In this document: one piece after another, positions 35,835 through 44,175 of the stretch
How the letters are laid out: the number at the start of each line of letters is the position of its first letter
Numbering within the stretch: position 1 is the first letter of the stretch
Origin: Bacillus sp. 2205SS5-2
GTDB lineage: Bacteria; Bacillota; Bacilli; Bacillales; Bacillaceae_K
Direction: 5' to 3'
Assembly: GCF_037024155.1 (NCBI RefSeq)
Contig: NZ_JAYKTS010000001.1
Location: 124,001-188,000, forward strand
Length of the DNA: 64,000 nt
Made by a program: the position numbers and the translations under genes
Notes under the pieces: generated by a model
Told to the model about the DNA's origin: nothing
The model's database searches: none
What the model saw: the letters and a program-made list of their open reading frames with translations, nothing else

Positions 35835-36290
35835 GTGAACATTCGAAAAGCTGAAGACGAAGACGGGAGAATGATAATTCAGTGGTTAACAACAAAGCAA
35901 GATTGTGAATTTGTCACAGGAAAAACTTTATTCTCACTGGAAAACTATCAAAGTTGGTTTGATTCTCAAGATCAAGTCGGATTTATGTTGTTGGAGAAGA
36001 ACAAGCCTGTTGCTTATGGCGAAATTTGGGTCGATGAAGAAGAACAGGATTTAGAATTAGCTCACTTAGTAGTTGATCCTTGTTTCCGCAATAAAGGAGT
36101 TGGAAAGAAGCTTGTTCAATTTCTGTTACAGGAGTGTGCTTCGTACTCCTATCCTACCATTTATATGAGAGTCACTCCCGAAAACGACCGAGCTTTGTCA
36201 TGCTATTTAGGAGTAGGATTTGTAGAAGATGAGTCGATGCGCCCTCTTTTTAACTCCAAATGGATATGGTTGAAGAAAAGAAATGGATAG
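35835..36290 (+). CDS. GNAT-family N-acetyltransferase
   Basis: This 151-residue acetyl-CoA-dependent acetyltransferase has the acetyl-CoA site in LAHLVVDPCFRNKGVGKKLV (R-x-x-G-x-G/A, seen as RNKGVGK), and a C-terminal ALSCYLGVGFVEDE block. It starts at GTG with a GGAAGTG site. The substrate, such as an amine, peptide N-terminus or ribosomal protein, cannot be inferred. It stands alone between a terminator and a repeat. Confidence 0.87.
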   Translation: MNIRKAEDEDGRMIIQWLTTKQDCEFVTGKTLFSLENYQSWFDSQDQVGFMLLEKNKPVAYGEIWVDEEEQDLELAHLVVDPCFRNKGVGKKLVQFLLQECASYSYPTIYMRVTPENDRALSCYLGVGFVEDESMRPLFNSKWIWLKKRNG

Positions 36291-36350
36291 TTGTTCAATC
36301 TTTCTTACGTTCCTGAAAACACCTATTATACTTACAATATTTTTTAAGAA

Positions 36351-36831
36351 GGCTTTTTCCTCAGAGTTTGTGGCTTTTCGAATAAGATTATCCTCACGAA
36401 AAGCGGAAGTAGCTGCCCAGGGACGGCAGGCATCTGGCAGTACACGCAGTGAAGCCTGCTTCACGTAGGGGGCTGACAAATGCCCGAGTCCCTAGCCACT
36501 GTAGCTGGATCAAGAAAAGCGGAAGTGGCTGCCCAGGGACGGCAGGCATCTGGCAGTACACGCAGTGAAGCCTGCTTCACGTAGGGGGCTGACAAATGCC
36601 CGAGTCCCTAGCCACTGTAGCTGGATCAAGAAAAGCGGAAGTGGCTGCCCAGGGACGACAGGCAAATGAAGAGCTCGGAGGTGATGCTTGCATCGCTGGA
36701 GAGTTATTCATTTGACCCCGAGCCTCAAGCCACTGTAGCTAGATCCGTCTATTTTTAATGGAAATCAACAGTGAAATGGAAGATTTAATCAAAAATAAAA
36801 TGAAATAGCCAAAATGAAGACGAAAAGAGCC
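36351..36831. repeat. Type A miniature element with a three-unit hairpin array
   Basis: It runs from GGCTTTTTCCTCAGAGTTTG to an end reversed as GGCTCTTTTCGTCTTCATTT. Exact TTTAAGAA repeats flank it at 36343-36350 and 36832-36839. Two near-identical 116-bp units start near 36396 and 36512, followed by a third related to the 9.5 kb units at about 36628. The first two have a different middle (GGCAGTACACGCAGTGAAGC). Confidence 0.9.
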
Positions 36832-36836
36832 TTTAA

Positions 36837-36867
36837 GAAAAGAGATGAATTTTTCATCCCTTTTCTT
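36837..36867 (-). terminator. Hairpin downstream of the quinone oxidoreductase gene
   Basis: GGGATGAAAAATTCATC with flanking AAAAG and CTTTTC forms a stem-loop on the minus strand with a short T-run, between the gene end (36976) and the repeat. Confidence 0.5.
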
Positions 36868-36975
36868 TATATGTGAGTAATATACGTTTTTATATGGTTT
36901 AACTATCTATGTTCAGATGCCTTTGGTTTGGGACCATTACCACTTATGCAGATGCCTTGTACACCGTTAAATATT

Positions 36976-37956
36976 TTAGAATTGAGGTACTAGTATCACT
37001 TTTCCTTTTGTTTGTCGTCCTTGAAGTCGTTCATGAACCTTTGCTGCGTCTTCTAAGGAAAAGACCTCACCAATTGTTAATTTCAAACGACCATCTGCTA
37101 CATACGAAAATAGTTCTTGAAGACTCTGCTGAACAACTGCCGGATTGCGCATAATTTGTGGTAAGAAAAAGCCGATTACACTTTGGTTTTTTTTCATTAA
37201 AGAGGAAGGAAAGAAGCGACTTTGTTCTCCGCTTGCAACGCCGAAAATGACGAGCCTACCAAATGGAGCTAAGCAGGTTAATGTGTTATGAAACACATCT
37301 CCTCCCACCATTTCTAAAGCAATATCTACCCCCTTGCCATCCGTTGCTTTCAACACCTTCTCTTCCCATCCATCGTTCGAATAATTTATACACACATCGG
37401 CTCCCATGTCAGCAGCTAAGGCTAATTTTTCATCAGTACTTGCCGTCGCAATGACCTTCCCAGCTCCAAGTATTTTTGCTAATTGTACCGCTAGAGTTCC
37501 CACACCACCCGCCGCAGCATGGACTAATACGGTTTCGCCCTCTTCAATTCTTCCCATTGTTTTCAGTATATGATAGGCACTTAGTCCTTGAAGAGGTAAC
37601 GCAACCGCAAGTTGGAAGTCAAAACCATGAGGTAAGGGTATGACCGCTCTAGCATCGGCAAGCGCATATTCCGCATACCCACCTGACTCCATCAGAGTGA
37701 CGATTCTTGCTCCAGGTTTAATATGTTTTACCTCCTCGCCCACTTCAACCACAACACCAGCCACTTCTGCACCTGGAATAAATGGCAAGGATGTCTTCAC
37801 CACATATTGTCCTTCTCTCCTTGCAGTATCAGCATAATTAACGCCTACTGCTTGTACTTCTATCACCACATCATATGCTGATGGCTTTGGCTTTTCCATT
37901 TCGACAACTTGTAATACTTCTGGTCCACCGTATTGAGAAAATTGAATGGCTTTCAT
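36976..37956 (-). CDS. NADPH:quinone oxidoreductase, zinc-free MDR family
   Basis: This NADPH-dependent reductase of the quinone oxidoreductase branch of medium-chain dehydrogenases has 326 residues. It begins MKAIQFSQYGGPEVLQVVEM, followed by VNYADTARREGQY and PGAEVAGVV. The nucleotide site is VLVHAAAGGVGTLAVQLAK. The Cys/His zinc ligands of alcohol dehydrogenases are absent. It is the last gene of the minus-strand acyl-CoA cluster, 12 bp after the broken enoyl-CoA hydratase, so it may reduce an enoyl intermediate or quinone there. Confidence 0.9.
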   Translation of the reverse strand: MKAIQFSQYGGPEVLQVVEMEKPKPSAYDVVIEVQAVGVNYADTARREGQYVVKTSLPFIPGAEVAGVVVEVGEEVKHIKPGARIVTLMESGGYAEYALADARAVIPLPHGFDFQLAVALPLQGLSAYHILKTMGRIEEGETVLVHAAAGGVGTLAVQLAKILGAGKVIATASTDEKLALAADMGADVCINYSNDGWEEKVLKATDGKGVDIALEMVGGDVFHNTLTCLAPFGRLVIFGVASGEQSRFFPSSLMKKNQSVIGFFLPQIMRNPAVVQQSLQELFSYVADGRLKLTIGEVFSLEDAAKVHERLQGRQTKGKVILVPQF

Positions 37957-37968
37957 GATATTCCTCCT

Positions 37969-38550
37969 CTAATTTCCTGTGAATTGTGGCTTTCTTTTTT
38001 CATTGAATGCAGATCTGCCTTCTTGGTAGTCATGCGTAGAAATCATAAGGGTTTGCGTCATAATTTCCTGTTCAAGAATTTCTTCTAGGGTTGAAGTGTA
38101 GGAGTGCTCAATCAGTTTTTCCTGCATACCGAATGTTTGACTAGGTCCGTTTGCAAATTTTCTCGCCCACTCATTCATTGCAGCTGATTAATCTTCAGGA
38201 GGATACCACGCATTAATGACGCCTAGCGAATACAGCTTTTTTGCAGGGATGGGTTCACCCGTAAAGAAATATTGTTTGGCTAAATGCGGTCCAAGTACTT
38301 TAGGTAGAAAATAGGATCCACCTCCATCTGAGACTAGTCCAACTTGCGAAAAACTTAAAGCAAATTGACTATCTTCAGCAGCGAGAATCATATCACACCC
38401 TAAAATGAGATTAAACCCTGCTCCGGCTGCAAATCCCTGAACAGTTGCGAGAATAGGCTTTTCTGTTCAATTCATTGTCAAAATACACTCATTTAAATGA
38501 CCGAGATGAAAATTCCTGTGCATTGAATCACTGATGAAAGTGGTTGTAGA
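37969..38550 (-). pseudogene. Enoyl-CoA hydratase/isomerase, broken
   Basis: One minus-strand frame reads HLNECILTMN, stop, TEKPILATVQGFAAGAGFNL, ILGCDMILAAEDSQFAL, SQVGLVSDGGGSYFLP, ending WYPPED, stop, then MNEWARKFANGPSQTFGM to KPQFTGN. GFAAGAG forms the oxyanion-hole region and GLVSDGGGSYFLP holds the usual catalytic segment. Two in-frame stops and a missing N-terminus (about 60 residues) mark a pseudogene. It would have hydrated enoyl-CoA between FadE-like and hydroxyacyl-CoA dehydrogenase steps. Confidence 0.85.
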
Positions 38551-38638
38551 TGCCAAATTATTACATCAATATAAGCAGATTATTCTAAAAGAGACTCAAC
38601 CTAATAGTCAGAAATCATACTAGGTTCAGGAAAAGCTA

Positions 38639-40414
38639 TCAACAGACATAGGAATGCATTTCATATTGTTTTTCTGCAATTCGACGATTACGAAAAATCG
38701 CATTGTCAAAGGAAGTATATCGATTACGCTCATTGAAGATAATCGAAAGAATATGTTGTAGTTTCTCTCCACTGGTAAGGATTGATATGATCCAACGTGC
38801 ATGTTGCTCCGCCACCAACATGCTTTCCTCTAAAGTCGTTCTCGTTAAATCCATTTTGAGCTCAGATCGATTTTCTCCATTGCATTCAATGGATTTTAAC
38901 GTCCGATAAACTACTGATTCACCTGCAAAGAGAGCGATAGCCATATCAGCTAATTTAATGAGCATTTCTTGTTCTTTCACTAGCGAAACACCGAATTTTT
39001 CAGAAGCGATACCAGCACACACTAAAAATAGATGACGCAGGATATCCACGGCTTCTTGTTCTCTGATCATTAACCCTGAATAAGAACCGACGGGATTTTC
39101 TAACTGATGCCACGCTGCCTCAATATTCGATTGGAGCGATATTTCTCCTCTCATCGATTTTCGAAATAGATGGGTAGGAATAAGTAATCGATTGATTTCG
39201 TTGGTTCCTTCAAATATCCGATTGATACGAGAATCACGATACATTTGGTCGATGCCATATTCTTGCATAAATCCAGCTCCACCATGAAGTTGTAGGGCCT
39301 CGTCAGCTACAAAATCAAGCGTCTCTGAGCCATAAACTTTGCAGATGGCACATTCTGTTGCGTATTCACTTAATCTTTGGGCGACCAACTCTTGATCGCT
39401 AGCTTCATCCAAACTACCAAGAGCATCTTCTAAAAGTCCTGCGGTTCGATATTGAAGGGATTCCGTCGCATACAGTCTAGCGGCCATTTTTGCTACTTTT
39501 TCCTTAGAAGCTGGAAAATCAGCTATTTTTGAGTTGAATTGTATTCGTTCGTTAATAAATTTTATGGTTTTCTTAAACCCTGCTTTAGCGCCCCCCATAC
39601 AAGCTGAACCTAAGTTAAAACGACCTAAATTGAGAACATTTAAGGCGATGATATGGCCTTTTCCAACCTCACCGAGTAAATTCTCAGCGGGAACTTCACA
39701 ATCCTCTAATAGGACGGAACAGGTTGAAGAACCTTTAATACCCATCTTTTTCTCTTCAGGTCCTATTGAGAGGCCAGGGAAATTTCTTTCCACAATAAAA
39801 GCGGAAAAGTGCTGACCATCAACTTTTGCATACACAATAAAGGTGTGAGAAAACGCTGCATTTGTGATATAAATTTTCGTCCCATTTAAGAGATAATGGG
39901 TTCCTTTTTCATTTAAAACAGCTGTAGTCTCTGCTGCTAGCGCATCTGATCCTGCATTCGCTTCGGTTAAACAATAGGCTCCAATATACTCTCCTGACGC
40001 CATTTTGGGAAGATAGCTTGATTTTTGCTTTGGTGTACCAAAATAGGTGATAGGTAAGGTTGCAATACATGTATGGTTAGCATGAGCCACTCCGTACCCA
40101 CTACTCGGACCAATCATTTCTCCAACAATCCCTTTGCTCACCTTATCTAAACCCAGTCCACCGTATTGTTCTGGAATACTGTGAGCTAATAACCCTATAT
40201 CTCCTGCTCGCTTTAACAAAGAAACTACTGTAGAGAAGTCTTGATTTTCTATTTTTTCTTTGCAGGGAATCACTTCTTTTTCGATAAACTTCTGAGCTGT
40301 TTTGGCAATCAGCAACTGTTCATCCGTAAAGTCTTCTGGCGTGAAAAAACGATTAAGAGAAGTATCTTTCAATAGAAAGTGGCTTCCGTGAACTCGTTCA
40401 TTCGTTTTCCCCAA
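38639..40414 (-). CDS. Acyl-CoA dehydrogenase (FadE-type, about 590 residues)
   Basis: This FAD enzyme makes trans-2-enoyl-CoA in the first step of beta-oxidation. The length (591) and domain build match B. subtilis FadE (YusJ) and human VLCAD-like proteins. The N-terminal helical domain has IPEQYGGLGLDKVS, the middle has YCLTEANAGSDALAAET, and the C-terminal domain contains the catalytic-Glu region RIFEGTNEINRLL and LHGGAGFMQEYG. A C-terminal extension (about 430-591) follows. It lies 8 bp after the comB-like gene and just upstream of the broken hydratase. Confidence 0.92.
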   Translation of the reverse strand: MGKTNERVHGSHFLLKDTSLNRFFTPEDFTDEQLLIAKTAQKFIEKEVIPCKEKIENQDFSTVVSLLKRAGDIGLLAHSIPEQYGGLGLDKVSKGIVGEMIGPSSGYGVAHANHTCIATLPITYFGTPKQKSSYLPKMASGEYIGAYCLTEANAGSDALAAETTAVLNEKGTHYLLNGTKIYITNAAFSHTFIVYAKVDGQHFSAFIVERNFPGLSIGPEEKKMGIKGSSTCSVLLEDCEVPAENLLGEVGKGHIIALNVLNLGRFNLGSACMGGAKAGFKKTIKFINERIQFNSKIADFPASKEKVAKMAARLYATESLQYRTAGLLEDALGSLDEASDQELVAQRLSEYATECAICKVYGSETLDFVADEALQLHGGAGFMQEYGIDQMYRDSRINRIFEGTNEINRLLIPTHLFRKSMRGEISLQSNIEAAWHQLENPVGSYSGLMIREQEAVDILRHLFLVCAGIASEKFGVSLVKEQEMLIKLADMAIALFAGESVVYRTLKSIECNGENRSELKMDLTRTTLEESMLVAEQHARWIISILTSGEKLQHILSIIFNERNRYTSFDNAIFRNRRIAEKQYEMHSYVC

Positions 40415-40421
40415 AATAACA

Positions 40422-41171
40422 TCACTCCTTTTGTAGATTCGAGAGCTGATTCACAACTTTTTGATCTTCTAGAATCGGAACAATCGGCAGGTTTCTTTTC
40501 GTTGAAGCGAATAAAACTTCATCGAAAGAACTTACTTTTTGTAAAAACTGCCCAACTGAAGAAGCAGACAGGACATCGACCATTTTCGACGTCCCTTGAT
40601 AAAAGAAAAGAGCCGTTTTAGCCGCATCACTTAGACTGTAGATTTGTTCATTATCCTTCATTAAACAATGAATAAAATCACCCGCACCGTAAAAATCCTC
40701 TAAACAAAACTCTCCCGAATTACCTGCACAGATCACGACAATCGTCTCTGCTCCTTTGATTTTTTTTACAGCATCAGAGACCGCTTGATTATTCAAAAGA
40801 GAAGCAACAAACACTTTTCGTGCAACCGCCGCATTACGAAGTGCAACCGTCCCATTTGTAGTGGATAGTAGAATTGATTTCCCTTTGACAAAAGGTCGTA
40901 ACAAAATTGGGCTAGGATACAAAAACCCCTTAAGTGGGAATGCCCGATCTTCCCCAGCAAGGAGATAATCTCCTTTAGGATTAGTTTTATTTATATGTCT
41001 TGCTTCAGCCGGGTTTAATACGGGAATCACTTCCCTAGCTCCATCAAATAGAACAGACGTAATCGTCGTGGTCGCCAGTAATATATCGAGGACAACCGCA
41101 ACTTTATATCCTTCTGTTAACTTGGCAGAATTGATTTCTTCTTTTCTCGTCAGAAGGTGTATTTTCGGCAT
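40422..41171 (-). CDS. 2-phosphosulfolactate phosphatase family (ComB-like)
   Basis: ComB is a Mg2+-dependent phosphatase that makes sulfolactate from phosphosulfolactate. This 249-residue protein has the family blocks VAVVLDILLATTTITSVLF, LLAGEDRAFPLKGFLYP-like and LLSTTNGTVALRNA. In known pathways it works with ComA (phosphosulfolactate synthase), which is absent here. Instead it sits 8 bp before an acyl-CoA dehydrogenase gene and downstream of a kinase-like gene. It may be recruited for dephosphorylating another phosphorylated acid; that is inference. Confidence 0.87.
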   Translation of the reverse strand: MPKIHLLTRKEEINSAKLTEGYKVAVVLDILLATTTITSVLFDGAREVIPVLNPAEARHINKTNPKGDYLLAGEDRAFPLKGFLYPSPILLRPFVKGKSILLSTTNGTVALRNAAVARKVFVASLLNNQAVSDAVKKIKGAETIVVICAGNSGEFCLEDFYGAGDFIHCLMKDNEQIYSLSDAAKTALFFYQGTSKMVDVLSASSVGQFLQKVSSFDEVLFASTKRNLPIVPILEDQKVVNQLSNLQKE

Positions 41172-41249
41172 AAATCCCCCTCAAATGATCACTTAATTTA
41201 GAAAATTTTATTCTTAGGAAGACCTTTGTTTTTAGAATATTAATCAGTT

Positions 41250-42314
41250 TCATTCCACAATAATATTGCGACTATGAATCAATAAACTTTTCACAAATTC
41301 ATTAAAACGAGCAAAGCGCTGATCTTTCGTTTGTCCCTTTAGATAGCGATAATAGATTTGTTGACAAATCACAGCAAGTTTAAAATAAGCAAACGTTAAA
41401 TAAAAGTTCATTCTTGATACATCTCTCCCGCTTTTTTTCGCATAGAGCTCGATAAATTCTTTTCTAGTCAAAAACCCTTCCATAACAGTGACTGGCGGTT
41501 TTCCTAATCCGTTTTTAAGAAGAGGAGGATCGTCTCCTTGAATCCAATAACTCATGGCAACTCCGAGGTCAACAAGAGGATCTCCAACAGTGGCCATCTC
41601 CCAGTCAAACAATCCGATCATCTCTGTTACCTTTTCACTAAACATGGCATTGTTCAGTTTATAATCATAATGAATAATCGTAGCTTCGTTGCTCGGAGGA
41701 AGGTTTTTGACCAACCAACTCATGACTTGATCGGCTTGTGGGATTTCCTCTGTTTTACTTCGTTGATAACGCGTAATCCATCCGTGAACCTGCCGTTCCA
41801 TAAACCCATCTGCTCTGCTCATTTCTGGTAATTTAGTCTTTAAGTAATCAATGGAATGAAGCGTAACTAGCTGATTCACCATTTGTTCCGAAATGATTCG
41901 ACCAAGCTCTTCTGTTTCGGTTATATGTGGAGGAAAGAACGAATCTAGCACTAAGCCATGCTTTCTTTCCATTAGAAAAAAAGGGCTCCCTACAATTGAA
42001 GAATCATTTGAAAAAGTAAGCGGCTTTGGTGCAAGCGGATAAAGAGGTTGCACCTCTTTTAAAAGATTAAATTCCCGCTCCATATTATGGGCTTTTGGAG
42101 CGACCGGACCAAGTGGGGGGCGTCTTAAGACTGCCTCCCATTCTCCAGATTTCAGAACATAAGTTAAATTTGAATGCCCTGATGGAAATTGTTGGATGTC
42201 TATAGAATTGAATGATAAACCTAATTGTGTTTGTAGAAATTCTACTAGTTTATGTGAATCAAGCTCTTCCCCCGCTCGTACCGGAATGCTGTCTTTTACA
42301 ATCGGTTGTGACAT
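41250..42314 (-). CDS. APH-fold kinase, ACAD10/LvaA-like
   Basis: This kinase-like phosphotransferase of the aminoglycoside phosphotransferase fold belongs to the branch fused to acyl-CoA dehydrogenase in ACAD10/ACAD11. It has LRRPPLGPVAPKAHNMEREF near residue 65-85, the catalytic loop IIHYDYKLNNAMF (H-x-D-x-x-x-x-N) and the metal-binding LFDWEMATVGDPLVDLG. LvaA and ACAD10/11 phosphorylate the 4-hydroxyl of 4-hydroxyacyl-CoA. An ACAD11-like dehydrogenase lies in the same cluster (47262-48494), supporting this role. True aminoglycoside resistance is unlikely. Confidence 0.85.
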   Translation of the reverse strand: MSQPIVKDSIPVRAGEELDSHKLVEFLQTQLGLSFNSIDIQQFPSGHSNLTYVLKSGEWEAVLRRPPLGPVAPKAHNMEREFNLLKEVQPLYPLAPKPLTFSNDSSIVGSPFFLMERKHGLVLDSFFPPHITETEELGRIISEQMVNQLVTLHSIDYLKTKLPEMSRADGFMERQVHGWITRYQRSKTEEIPQADQVMSWLVKNLPPSNEATIIHYDYKLNNAMFSEKVTEMIGLFDWEMATVGDPLVDLGVAMSYWIQGDDPPLLKNGLGKPPVTVMEGFLTRKEFIELYAKKSGRDVSRMNFYLTFAYFKLAVICQQIYYRYLKGQTKDQRFARFNEFVKSLLIHSRNIIVE

Positions 42315-42372
42315 GCTGGACCTCCTATTAACTAAATATTCTGTATATTAACAGTCTAGGTTTTCTATTTCT

Positions 42373-43251
42373 CTACGTAATGAGGTTTTCGTATTCGTAC
42401 CATCCTCGTCCCGTTTTTCTACCCAAATGACCCTTTTTTATTTTCTCTATTATAAGAGGTGTTGGTTGTTCGGCAGGATCCCCAGTTTCTTCGTAGCGTT
42501 GTTGCATCACAAAGTACCCAACATCAATTCCTGATAAATCCATTAATTGAAACGGACCAATAGGGTGATGAAGTGCTTTTCGACAGATAGCGTCAATGTC
42601 TTGATATTCTGCTATCCCTTGCTCATATAGCGCCAGCGCTTCTTTTTGGAGAGCGCCTAAAAGTCGGTTGGCCACAAATCCTGATATTTCTTTGTTCAGT
42701 AATATGGCGGTACGGTTGACTTTTTCACATACGTCCATGGTTTTCCTAGCTGTCTCGTTGGAGGTTCTTGTACTCCTAACAACTTCGACACAATCCATTA
42801 CGAGAGGAGGAAAAAAGAAGTGCATGTTGATCACCTTTTCAGGCCGATTAGTCACAGACGCTAGCAAACTATTAACGATGGTCGAGCTATTTGTAGCGAA
42901 AATGGCATGAGGAGGGGCTATCTCTTCCAATTTTGCGAAAACCTCTCTCTTCACTTCTAGTTTTTCTACTACTGCCTCGATAATAAAATCTGCTTTTAGA
43001 CATGCTCTTTCAAGGTTGGTTGTAAAGCTTAGCCTCTTTAAGGCAGCATGGAGTTGTTGTTCGGATATCTTGCCCTTTAGTACCCACTTATTCATTATTC
43101 CATACAATAATTGCTCCGCTTTTTTTAGAGCAGCCTCACTCACATCTTGAATAGTTGTTTCATACTCACCAAGAGCACATAACATCGCAATTTGATGCCC
43201 CATTTGACCTGCCCCAATAACGGTTATGTAATGAATATCTGGGCTTTTCAT
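42373..43251 (-). CDS. 3-hydroxyacyl-CoA dehydrogenase
   Basis: This NAD+-dependent enzyme oxidises 3-hydroxyacyl-CoA to 3-ketoacyl-CoA. The Rossmann motif is VIGAGQMGHQIAML, with an acidic D after the second strand (IQDVSE). The catalytic region is INMHFFFPPLVMDCVEVV (with the active-site His and the following F-x-P-P), and the C-terminal domain holds GFVANRLLGALQKEAL and HHPIGPFQLMDLSGIDV. The 292-residue length is the short monofunctional form. A palindrome matching the cluster's other operator lies 21 bp upstream of the start. Confidence 0.92.
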   Translation of the reverse strand: MKSPDIHYITVIGAGQMGHQIAMLCALGEYETTIQDVSEAALKKAEQLLYGIMNKWVLKGKISEQQLHAALKRLSFTTNLERACLKADFIIEAVVEKLEVKREVFAKLEEIAPPHAIFATNSSTIVNSLLASVTNRPEKVINMHFFFPPLVMDCVEVVRSTRTSNETARKTMDVCEKVNRTAILLNKEISGFVANRLLGALQKEALALYEQGIAEYQDIDAICRKALHHPIGPFQLMDLSGIDVGYFVMQQRYEETGDPAEQPTPLIIEKIKKGHLGRKTGRGWYEYENLIT

Positions 43252-43271
43252 CTTACCATCTCCTTGTTAAT

Positions 43272-43289
43272 ATACTGACTAGTTGGTAT
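43272..43289. promoter_or_regulatory. Candidate TetR-type operator (hydroxyacyl-CoA dehydrogenase gene)
   Basis: ATACTGACTAGTTGGTAT is an 18-bp palindrome with two mismatched pairs, and it shares the outer half AC..GTTGGTAT with the operator at 48522-48539. It precedes the dehydrogenase gene starting at 43251. The TetR regulator is encoded right upstream. Confidence 0.6.
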
Positions 43290-43307
43290 GTTGAAGTTCT
43301 TATTTAC

Positions 43308-43468
43308 GTCTCTTTTCGTATATTTTGTTGAAAATATTTTAACTATAGATAAAATATTCCATTTTGCTGTTGATTCATAGCAATAATAGACGAATAGATA
43401 TCCCGAAACTATGTTTATTCACCCAATAATGACTGGTTTGAAATGCAAAAAACTTTGCGAAAACAGCC
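43308..43468. repeat. Type A-like miniature element between tetR and the dehydrogenase gene
   Basis: It begins GTCTCTTTTCGTATATTTTG and ends (reversed) GGCTGTTTTCGCAAAGTTTT. The flanks TTATTTAC and TTATTTGA match in 6 of 8 positions. The core retains CATTTTGCTGTTGATTC and CGAATAGATATCCCGAAA. Confidence 0.8.
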
Positions 43469-43515
43469 TTATTTGAAGAGGAACAGCTACTCGAGCGCTC
43501 CTCCCCTATCTTCTA

Positions 43516-44088
43516 TCATCTTTTACTATGTTGAATACCATTTAGTATCATGTCTAAGTAAATGTCTGTTACTTCTCTTTCTGAAATTTCGCCTGCAGGA
43601 TTGAACCATTGATAACTCCAATTGCTCATACCCAAGATTCCAAACGTCACAATGCTTGGATTGAGATCAGACCGAAACTCTCCTTCTTCCATACCTTTTT
43701 TGATGATACCTTCAAGGTGAATTCGAAATAAATCACGTTTTGGGATAATTTGCGCTATTCTTTCTTCACTTAAATTTTTCATTTCGCGAAAAAACACTTT
43801 AGCGCTTGGTCCTTGTTGTTCAATATATCGAATTAGCATATAAACCATCTCATTTAACTTCTCTTTACAAGTCATAGTAGGTTCATCTATGATTTTTTGC
43901 TGATGCTCAAGCATTTCATCAATATAGGCTAAATGTATATCCATCAGCAGCTCTTCTTTACTCGAAAAATAATAGTAAAACGTGCCCTTTGTAACGTTTA
44001 GTGCGTCTACGATATCTTGTATCGAAGTCTCACTAAATCCCTTCTTCTCAAATAGCTCGATGCTTTTTTCTGTAATTTTTGCTTTCAT
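43516..44088 (-). CDS. TetR-family regulator of the acyl-CoA cluster
   Basis: This 190-residue repressor has the N-terminal helix-turn-helix: AKITEKSIELFEKKGFSETS, then QDIVDALNVTKGTFYYYFSS (about residues 20-45), a textbook TetR DNA-binding domain. The C-terminal ligand domain (about 60-190) resembles regulators of fatty-acid and phenylacetate degradation that sense acyl-CoA. It lies between the ligase and hydroxyacyl-CoA dehydrogenase genes, and two matching palindromes precede cluster genes, so it probably represses the cluster until an acyl-CoA binds. Confidence 0.9.
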   Translation of the reverse strand: MKAKITEKSIELFEKKGFSETSIQDIVDALNVTKGTFYYYFSSKEELLMDIHLAYIDEMLEHQQKIIDEPTMTCKEKLNEMVYMLIRYIEQQGPSAKVFFREMKNLSEERIAQIIPKRDLFRIHLEGIIKKGMEEGEFRSDLNPSIVTFGILGMSNWSYQWFNPAGEISEREVTDIYLDMILNGIQHSKR

Positions 44089-44175
44089 GTATGAAGCCCC
44101 ACAATCTGAATGTTGATATGGTTGAAATTATACCATACAGTCTAAGCTGCTTTGATGTTGAAAAAGGAATCCTTC

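Noticed and set aside
36207-36479. 90- and 61-codon frames on opposite strands
   Set aside because: They overlap the GNAT gene end and the repeat array; there is no ribosome site.
41250-42314. Aminoglycoside resistance kinase
   Set aside because: The RRPPLGPVAPKAHNMERE and DWEMATVGDP blocks and the acyl-CoA context point to the ACAD10/LvaA branch.
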